Source: Planctomycetia bacterium (GTDB lineage: Bacteria > Planctomycetota > UBA1135 > GCA-002686595). Taken from it: a stretch of DNA of 38,528 nucleotides. How positions within the stretch are numbered: position 1 is the first letter of the stretch; each line of letters opens with the position of its first letter. The position numbers and the translations under genes were made by a program. Under the pieces are notes generated by a model. That model was given only the letters and a program-made list of their open reading frames with translations, was not told where the DNA came from and made no database searches. This document shows positions 33,672-38,528 of this stretch, one piece after another. The stretch covers positions 1-38,528 of the forward strand of contig SYGM01000024.1 of the NCBI GenBank assembly GCA_005799545.1, given 5' to 3'.

Positions 33672-33992
33672 TCAGCCCTTGCCGTCACGGCCGCGGCGGC
33701 GACGCAGGTCGACATGCTTCTCACGGTGACGGCGCAGCAGCTGCTGCATGCGGTGGAAGGCTTCATCGAGTGCCTGCGAGAAGGCGTTCTCGCGCGAGTC
33801 CACCACCAGCACTGCTCCATGACCGACCGAACACACGATTTCCACGCGGTGATCTTCGTTTTGGCGCTCGAGCAGCGCGCGTGAGACCACGATGCGCTCG
33901 TAGTACTTGGCAAGGCCTTGAAGGCGCTGCTCAACCTCATCGCGAACGCGCGTGGGGTAATCGTGGTGGAGGATCGAAACCTGCGTCTGCAT
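33672..33992 (-). CDS. hpf: Ribosome hibernation-promoting factor, short form
   Basis: A 106-residue HPF/RaiA (sigma-54 modulation) protein that binds the 30S decoding region in stationary phase. The fold is seen as MQTQVSILHHDYPTRVRDEV, VEQRLQGLAKYYERIVVS, HRVEIVCSVGHGAVLVVDS and NAFSQALDEAFHRMQQLLRR, with a basic tail RRRRGRDGKG. The length fits the short form without a dimerising C-terminal domain. ATG 33992 is preceded by GGGAG at about 7 nt. It lies between truA and ptsN in the rpoN cluster. Confidence 0.92.
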   Translation of the reverse strand: MQTQVSILHHDYPTRVRDEVEQRLQGLAKYYERIVVSRALLERQNEDHRVEIVCSVGHGAVLVVDSRENAFSQALDEAFHRMQQLLRRHREKHVDLRRRRGRDGKG

Positions 33993-34038
33993 GACAACTC
34001 CCGTCCTAAAAAGAGGGCCACCGAAATGTCTGCGCGGA

Positions 34039-34056
34039 CAGCGGCGCAAGCCGCTG
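34039..34056 (-). promoter_or_regulatory. Stem-loop in the hpf leader
   Basis: A perfect 7-bp stem (CAGCGGC/GCCGCTG) closes a TTGC loop, about 47 nt before the hpf ATG. A second short palindrome GGACC-GCT-GGTCC lies at 34077-34089. These may shape the hpf mRNA leader; no regulator is implied by sequence. Confidence 0.3.
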
Positions 34057-34144
34057 CTGGCCACGTTCTCTACCTTGGACCAGCGGTCCGATTTGGTCAA
34101 GAGCCCGCACACGGCTTTGATCGGAAGCCGGGGCCCGCGACCTC

Positions 34145-34181
34145 AAAAATTCCCGGCTCAACCGGCCTGAAAAAGCCCGGG
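34145..34181 (-). terminator. Hairpin terminator overlapping the end of truA
   Basis: On the minus strand CCCGGGC (34175-34181) pairs with GCCGGG (34152-34157) with one bulge, followed by AA and five T (34145-34149). The stem includes the truA stop codon in its loop. It suggests that hpf downstream has its own promoter. Confidence 0.45.
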
Positions 34182-34958
34182 GACCCCGCTCGGCCCGCGG
34201 TCGGGACCCGCGAACACCGGCTCAGGGTAACGCACGCGCCACAGGTACAGCCCGCAGGCCGGAGCCGTGGGGCCCGCCAGCGTCCGCTCCCCCGTGCGCA
34301 GCGCCTCGCGCACCTGCTCGCGAGAGATTTTTCCGCGGCCCACCTCCAGCAGCGTGCCGGCGATGGTGCGCACCATGTTGTAGAGGAATCCGTCGGCCTC
34401 GACGATCATCACGAAGCCCTCGCGACGCGCCACCAGCTTCAGCCCGTGCAGCGTGCGCACGGTGGTCGCGCGCGGCGAGCCGGTGTTGCCGAACGCCGCG
34501 AAGTCATGCCGCCCCACCAGCTCGCGCGCGGCGGCCTGCATGCGCCGGCGATCCAGCGGCCAGTGCACCCAATGGCACAGGTGCGCGGCGAAGGGCGGCT
34601 GGAACCGGCTGGTCGCCGTGAAGTAGGCGTAGCGCTTGGACCGCGCGTCGAAGCGCGCATGGAACGCGCTGGAGCAGGTCTCCAGGCGCTGCACCCGCAG
34701 CGACGCGGGCAGATTGGCGTTGAGCGCGTGACGCAGACGATCATCTTCGAGCGTCGTTGGAATCAGGCAGTGCGCCACCTGCCCCACCGCGTGCACGCCC
34801 GTGTCGGTTCGTCCGGCGCCGTGGATGACCACGCGCTCGCCGCACAGGCCGTGCAACGTGTCTTCCAGCTCCTGCTGCACAGAATCAAAACCGTCCTGCC
34901 GCTGCCAGCCATGGAAGCGGGAACCGTCGTAGGAGAGGAGCATGCGAACGCTGCGCAT
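34158..34958 (-). CDS. truA: tRNA pseudouridine(38-40) synthase
   Basis: Isomerises U38-U40 in the tRNA anticodon arm. From ATG 34958 the protein has 266 residues. It starts MRSVRMLLSYDGSRFHGWQR, with the catalytic Asp52 in GAGRTDTGVHAVGQ. KRYAYFTATSR, HDFAAFGNTGS and FLYNMVRTIAGTLLEVGRG are further family signatures. GTG 34967 and ATG 34943 are alternative starts; none has a clear ribosome binding site. It lies between rpoN (30 to 40 nt away) and hpf, inserted into an otherwise classic cluster. Confidence 0.95.
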   Translation of the reverse strand: MRSVRMLLSYDGSRFHGWQRQDGFDSVQQELEDTLHGLCGERVVIHGAGRTDTGVHAVGQVAHCLIPTTLEDDRLRHALNANLPASLRVQRLETCSSAFHARFDARSKRYAYFTATSRFQPPFAAHLCHWVHWPLDRRRMQAAARELVGRHDFAAFGNTGSPRATTVRTLHGLKLVARREGFVMIVEADGFLYNMVRTIAGTLLEVGRGKISREQVREALRTGERTLAGPTAPACGLYLWRVRYPEPVFAGPDRGPSGVPGLFQAG

Positions 34959-34997
34959 CGGGGGCACGATGCTAGCACTTCGAGCCGCAAAGCAAGT

Positions 34998-36314
34998 CTA
35001 GCGCAGGACTCGCCGCGCGTAGCTGGAGGGAATGCCCAGCTCGGAACGGTGCTTGGCCAGCGTGCGGCGCGCCATCCGGTGACCGGAGCGAGCCAACCGC
35101 TCGAGCGCCTCCGCATCGGAAAATGGGTGCTGCGGATCTTCGGCCGCATAAAGCGCTCGAACGGCCTGCGCGATCGCCGAGCGCGTTGCGCCCGAGTCAT
35201 CGGGGCTTGCAGCCGGGAAGAAGCTGCGCAGCGAAAAGATGCCGTGCGGCGTCTGGGCATGCTTGCCCTGCACCGTGCGGCTGATTGTGGAGACCGACAG
35301 CTCCAGCTCGGCCGCCAGTTCGTGCATGGCCAATGGCACGAGCGCCTGCGGACCATCGCGCAGGAAGCGCGACTGGCGCGCGAAAAGCGCGGCCGCCACG
35401 CGAGCGAGCGTGCGCTGGCGCTGGATCAGCGCGTTGCGGATCGAGCGCGCGGCCTCGATCTTCGGGCGCAGATAGCGCGCGAGCTCGCTGGTGCGGCCCT
35501 GCGAGCGCGCCAGCTCCTCGGCCGCGGGATCGACGCGCGCCGCAGGCCACTGACGCGTGTCCAGACGCACTTCGTACGTGCCGTCGCTGTTCCATTCCAC
35601 GAGCACCTCCGGCAGGATCGCCGCCACGGGCGGCGTGAAACGCGTGCCGGGGAAGGGATCCAGCACGCGCAGCCGCGCGCGCAGCGCTTCGAGCGCTTCG
35701 CCGGTAATCGACAGGGCGCAGGCGATGCGATGCAGGCGGCGCGCGGCGAGATCCTCGAGGTGAAGCTCGATCAGGCGGGCCAGCATGGCGTAGTCCGGAT
35801 CCTGCGGATCAAGCTGCAGCAGCAGGGCCTCGCACAGATCTCGCGCACCCAGGCCGCGCGGCTCCAACTGCTGGAGGGCGGCGACGGCCTGCCGCAGGCT
35901 CAGTGCATCGTCCGCGCTCCACAGGCCCGCCAGCGCACCGGCCTGGCACAGCTCCTCCTCGCTCTCGACCAGCCAGCCGCGCGCGTCCAGGCGCGTCGCC
36001 AGCCATCGCACGGCCAAGGCACGCTCCGGCGCAAGTTCGCTGAGCGCCAGTTCGGATTCGATGTGCTCGGCGAGCGAGGGCGCGCTGGCCGTCTGCTCCG
36101 CGACCCAGTCGCTGCTCCCGCCCTCCTGACGCAGGTTTGGCTGCGGACGGCGCACATCCAGCGCCTCGTTGCTCTCCGCCTGCCGTTCCAGCCATTCGCA
36201 CAGCTCCTGCGCAGGCAGTGCCAGCAGTTCGAGCGACTGCAGCATCTGCGGCAGGAGCAGCAGCTCCTGTCGCAGGCCCTGACTCTGACGCAAAGCGGGT
36301 GCTGCGGGTCTCAC
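34998..36314 (-). CDS. rpoN: RNA polymerase sigma-54 factor
   Basis: The alternative sigma factor for -24/-12 promoters, which needs AAA+ activators. The 438 residues show region I (Gln/Leu-rich, LRQELLLLPQMLQSLELLAL), a short acidic region II, the core-binding domain (RGLGARDLCEALLLQL), the helix-turn-helix (ELSVSTISRTVQGKHAQTPHG) and the RpoN box ARRTLAKHR (415-423), which differs from the usual ARRTVAKYR at two conservative positions. The start is GTG 36314. It is 38 nt after recR. Pilus, hpf and exported-protein genes in the window are typical kinds of sigma-54 targets, but no strong -24/-12 site was found nearby. Confidence 0.95.
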   Translation of the reverse strand: MRPAAPALRQSQGLRQELLLLPQMLQSLELLALPAQELCEWLERQAESNEALDVRRPQPNLRQEGGSSDWVAEQTASAPSLAEHIESELALSELAPERALAVRWLATRLDARGWLVESEEELCQAGALAGLWSADDALSLRQAVAALQQLEPRGLGARDLCEALLLQLDPQDPDYAMLARLIELHLEDLAARRLHRIACALSITGEALEALRARLRVLDPFPGTRFTPPVAAILPEVLVEWNSDGTYEVRLDTRQWPAARVDPAAEELARSQGRTSELARYLRPKIEAARSIRNALIQRQRTLARVAAALFARQSRFLRDGPQALVPLAMHELAAELELSVSTISRTVQGKHAQTPHGIFSLRSFFPAASPDDSGATRSAIAQAVRALYAAEDPQHPFSDAEALERLARSGHRMARRTLAKHRSELGIPSSYARRVLR

Positions 36315-36352
36315 CCCGCCTGCATCGGAAGGAATTTCCGCCGACTTGAGGG

Positions 36353-36973
36353 CTAAGAACCCTCGCGGTGGGTCCGCAGTTCCCGCCGATGGGCAAAGGC
36401 GTCCTCAAGGATGCCCTTGTGCAGGTACTCGATGCCCGAACCCGAAGGCAGACCACGCGCCAGGCGCGAGACCACGAGCTCCTTTTTGCCCAAAGCTTCC
36501 AGACGCTCGAGCACCAGCGCGGCCGTGGCCTCGCCCTCGGCGTCCGGATCGGTCGCCAGCACCACTTCGCGCACCCCCTCGCGCTGCACGCGCTCGATCA
36601 GCCGCGGCAGGCCCAGGTGGCGTTCCTCGGTGCCTTCGGCGGGCTGAAAGGCGCCCAAAAGCACGTGGTAGACGCCGCGCCAGGTCCCTGCGCGTTCGAT
36701 GGTCTCCACATGGCGCGGTTCTTCCACCACGCACAGGCGCGTCTTCTCGCGGCGCTCGTCCGCGCAGATCGGACAGGGATTGCGCTCGGCGACATTCGCG
36801 CAGATGGAGCAGCGCTGCGTCTCGCGCACTGCGCGCTCCAGCGCGGGTGCCAGCGTGCGCGCCTTGGGATCGCGCAGCGCGTGAAAGGCCAGCCGTTCCG
36901 CGCTGCGCCGGCCGATGCCGGGAAACTGCTCGAAGGCGGCGATCAGCGCCTCGAGGGGCTCAGGGTAGGCCAT
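36353..36973 (-). CDS. recR: Recombination protein RecR
   Basis: A 206-residue DNA-gap-binding ring protein that works with RecO/RecF in loading RecA. It has an N-terminal helix-hairpin-helix (LIAAFEQFPGIGRRSAERLA), a zinc finger C55-x2-C58 and C67-x2-C70, and a Toprim domain (LCVVEEPRHVE; VVLATDPDAEGEATA) with the walker-like RGLPSGSGIEYLHKGIL at the end. ATG 36973 has GGAG 8 nt upstream. It lies in the classic dnaX-ybaB-recR order, 10 nt after ybaB. Confidence 0.97.
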   Translation of the reverse strand: MAYPEPLEALIAAFEQFPGIGRRSAERLAFHALRDPKARTLAPALERAVRETQRCSICANVAERNPCPICADERREKTRLCVVEEPRHVETIERAGTWRGVYHVLLGAFQPAEGTEERHLGLPRLIERVQREGVREVVLATDPDAEGEATAALVLERLEALGKKELVVSRLARGLPSGSGIEYLHKGILEDAFAHRRELRTHREGS

Positions 36974-36983
36974 CGCGCGACTC

Positions 36984-37307
36984 CTAGCTCAGGCCCGGCA
37001 GCGAGAGACCGCCGGAGATCTTCGAGAGGCGCTCTTCGCGCAGGGTGCTCGCGCGGCTGAGACCGTCGCGCACCGCCGCAAGCACCAGATCCTCCAGCAG
37101 CGCCTTGTCGCGCGACTCGAGCGCTTCCTTGGAGATCTCGATCTTCAGCACCTGCCCCTCGCCGTTGACGGCGACACGCACCGCGCCGCCGCCGGCGCTG
37201 CCCTCCAGCTGCGTCTTGCGCAGTTCTTCGCGAGCATTCTCCATCTGCCGGTGCATCTCCTGCGCCTGACGCAGGAGGTTGCCCATGTCTCCGAAGGTTC
37301 CGCTCAT
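36984..37307 (-). CDS. ybaB: YbaB/EbfC family nucleoid-associated protein
   Basis: A 107-residue DNA-binding dimer, of the family often found between dnaX and recR. Motifs: MGNLLRQAQEMHRQMENARE, GGGAVRVAVNGEGQVLKIEI and DLVLAAVRDGLSRASTLREE. The ATG at 37307 overlaps the dnaX stop (ATGA) and has GAGG about 8 nt upstream. The open frame extends much further upstream within dnaX only because the DNA is GC-rich. Confidence 0.95.
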   Translation of the reverse strand: MSGTFGDMGNLLRQAQEMHRQMENAREELRKTQLEGSAGGGAVRVAVNGEGQVLKIEISKEALESRDKALLEDLVLAAVRDGLSRASTLREERLSKISGGLSLPGLS

Positions 37308-38528
37308 CTGTCGTCCTCGATCCGCCCGCCGAACAGCTGGCTGACTTCGCCCGTGAAGCGATCTTGCTCCTTGCGCACCGGCGCGCGCGATGGCTCGTCG
37401 AACTGCGCCTGGCAGTCGCGGCCGAGCAGACGCGTCAGCAGCGTCTGAAGCAGCTTCTGCGTGCGCGGGTTGTCGAGCAGCGCGCGCTCCTCCGGTGCGG
37501 GGTTGGTCAGTTGAATCTTCGCGATGCCGCCGGAAAGCTCGGCCAGCCGGCCGCGCTGGCGCAGCATGAGCTGCAGCGAAGCAGAGTGGGTGCCGAGTTC
37601 CTCGAGCAGGCGCGGCCACAGCTGTTTGGGGTCGCTCAGTGGCGCTGACGGCGCTGTGGGTGCAGGCGCTGTGGGTGCAGGCGCTGTGGGTGCAGGCGCT
37701 GTGGGTGCAGGCGCTGCTGAAATCTGTGCTGCTGAAATCTGTGCAGTGGCTGAAAGTGCCGGACCTGTCGGAGTCGGCGCAGCCGGAGCGGCCGCCATCG
37801 AGCTCGCCGCGGCCGGTCTTGCGCCGGCGGGAACGGCGCCCAGGCGCGCTTCCAGCGCCTCCAGACGCCGGATCAGTTCCTCCAGCCCCAGCGAGGTGTC
37901 GGGGCGGCAAAGATCGATCAGCGCGACTTCCAGCAGGCTGCGCGCATGCTGCGGCAAGGGCTGCATGCGCTCGCGCGCCATCAGCAATTCCTCCAGCCAG
38001 ATGCCGAGCTTCTCCGCACCGACCCTCTGCGCGCGCGCGATCGCGCGCTGCTTCTCGCTCGGGCCGAGCTCGACCAGCGGGAAGTTTTCGCCGCACAGCG
38101 CGATCAGCAGGTTGCCGCGCAGGTGGCTGAGGAACAGCGCCAGCCACTCCGCCTCGCCGCCCTGCGTCGCTGGCAGTGCCGCCAGCGCCGCCGGAGCGGA
38201 ATGAGCCTCGATCGCATCCAGCACGGTCTCGAAGACCTCCGAACCCGCCTCGCTGGCGAGCGCGCGCAGGTTCTCGAGCTTGGGTTCCAGCCCGCTGAGC
38301 GCGAGCAGCTGATCCGCGATCGAAAGTGCATCGCGCATGCCACCGCGCGCGCGGCGCGCGATTTCGGCGCTGACGCCCGCTTCGGCGCGGATCGACTCGC
38401 GCGAGAAGATCTCGTCGAGTCGCTCGCGGATGATCTTCTCCGGCAACGGGCTGAGACGCAGAACCTGACAGCGCGAGACCACGGTCTCCAGCACCTTGTG
38501 CAGGTCCGTGGTCGCCAGCAGGAACTTG
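37304..38528 (-). CDS. dnaX: DNA polymerase III tau/gamma subunit, C-terminal part (cut by window edge)
   Basis: The clamp-loader ATPase subunit. The frame enters from the right edge; 407 residues are visible. It starts in the AAA+ core: KFLLATTDLHKVLETVVSRC contains the SRC Arg-finger motif. ARGGMRDALSIADQLLA is the sensor-2 region, followed by domain III (ARSLLEVALIDLCR). An Ala/Pro/Thr-rich linker with two kinds of 5-residue repeats (encoded at 37651-37742) leads to a C-terminal tau-like domain. The Walker motifs and zinc module lie outside the window. No A-rich slippery sequence for gamma production was seen in the visible part. It overlaps ybaB by 4 nt. Confidence 0.95.
   Translation of the reverse strand, partial: KFLLATTDLHKVLETVVSRCQVLRLSPLPEKIIRERLDEIFSRESIRAEAGVSAEIARRARGGMRDALSIADQLLALSGLEPKLENLRALASEAGSEVFETVLDAIEAHSAPAALAALPATQGGEAEWLALFLSHLRGNLLIALCGENFPLVELGPSEKQRAIARAQRVGAEKLGIWLEELLMARERMQPLPQHARSLLEVALIDLCRPDTSLGLEELIRRLEALEARLGAVPAGARPAAASSMAAAPAAPTPTGPALSATAQISAAQISAAPAPTAPAPTAPAPTAPAPTAPSAPLSDPKQLWPRLLEELGTHSASLQLMLRQRGRLAELSGGIAKIQLTNPAPEERALLDNPRTQKLLQTLLTRLLGRDCQAQFDEPSRAPVRKEQDRFTGEVSQLFGGRIEDDR
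37651..37742. repeat. Two adjacent 15-bp tandem repeat sets inside dnaX
   Basis: Four identical copies of GCGCTGTGGGTGCAG (37651-37710) encode TAPAP-type repeats in the DnaX linker. Two bases later, two identical copies of GCTGCTGAAATCTGT (37713-37742) encode SAAQI twice. Both units are 15 bp, so copy-number change keeps the reading frame. Confidence 0.9.

Noticed and set aside
37651..37742. CRISPR-like array
   Set aside because: The repeats are directly adjacent 15-bp units with no spacers and lie within the dnaX coding frame.
36984..38147. ybaB frame stays open far into dnaX, suggesting a DnaX-YbaB frameshift fusion
   Set aside because: The upstream part is Ala/Arg/Pro-rich with no similarity. 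The ATGA overlap and a good ribosome binding site explain ybaB expression, and no slippery sequence is visible.

Overview
The window is a GC-rich, gene-dense, almost entirely minus-strand piece of a Gram-negative-type bacterial chromosome. It carries housekeeping genes (purE, purK, pyrB, coaX, obg, rplU, rpmA, an RNase E/G, truA, rpoN, recR, ybaB, dnaX) interleaved with type IV pilus / type II secretion genes and large exported lipoproteins. An outer membrane is implied by the secretin, the OmpA-type lipoprotein and the pilus alignment complex. The mixture of large Ig-like/Gly-rich lipoproteins, PilMNOQ, sigma-54 and a PyrB-PyrI fusion would fit a Planctomycetota-like lineage, but this is inference. 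No rRNA, complete tRNA, IS element, phage gene or CRISPR was seen.

Layout from left to right. (1) 1-1258: the N-terminal part of a PilT-type ATPase and an OmpA-domain lipoprotein, separated by a hairpin terminator. (2) 1383-11084: an apparent exported-protein operon of three large lipoproteins with SbsA-type Ig-like domains, the last translationally coupled to a prepilin peptidase. (3) 11570-13345: the only transporter, a plus-strand DASS/SLC13-type carrier with two RCK-C domains. It converges on pyrB through a curious 4 x 12-bp repeat that carries stop codons for both genes. (4) 13378-17469: a tightly overlapping chain encoding a GspC-like PDZ protein, CoaX, a minimal MnmE-like GTPase and an aspartate carbamoyltransferase fused to a PyrI-type zinc domain. 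(5) 17567-20636: a second PilT/PilU-like ATPase, then purE and purK. (6) 20698-22866: a plus-strand membrane-anchored protein of carboxypeptidase-regulatory-like repeats. (7) 22843-27415: RNase E/G, L21, L27 and Obg. The obg frame has an amber codon at position 26 and a Thr in place of the P-loop Lys. (8) 27737-32796: the pilM-pilN-pilO(P)-pilQ operon, ended by a strong intrinsic terminator. (9) 32860-36314: rpoN, truA, hpf, ptsN and HPr, a nitrogen-PTS type cluster. (10) 36353-38528: recR, ybaB/ebfC and the 3' part of dnaX.

Functionally, regions 1, 2, 4, 5 and 8 supply parts of one envelope machine: prepilin processing, retraction ATPases, an inner-membrane alignment complex, a secretin and a PDZ coupling protein. 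The large lipoproteins may be its surface cargo. No pilin, PilB or PilC lies in the window. The most striking sequence-level observations are the damaged or divergent obg, the PyrB-PyrI-Ada-like fusion, the bidirectional stop ladder, the reduced MnmE-like GTPase, and the paralogous lipoprotein triad beside the prepilin peptidase.
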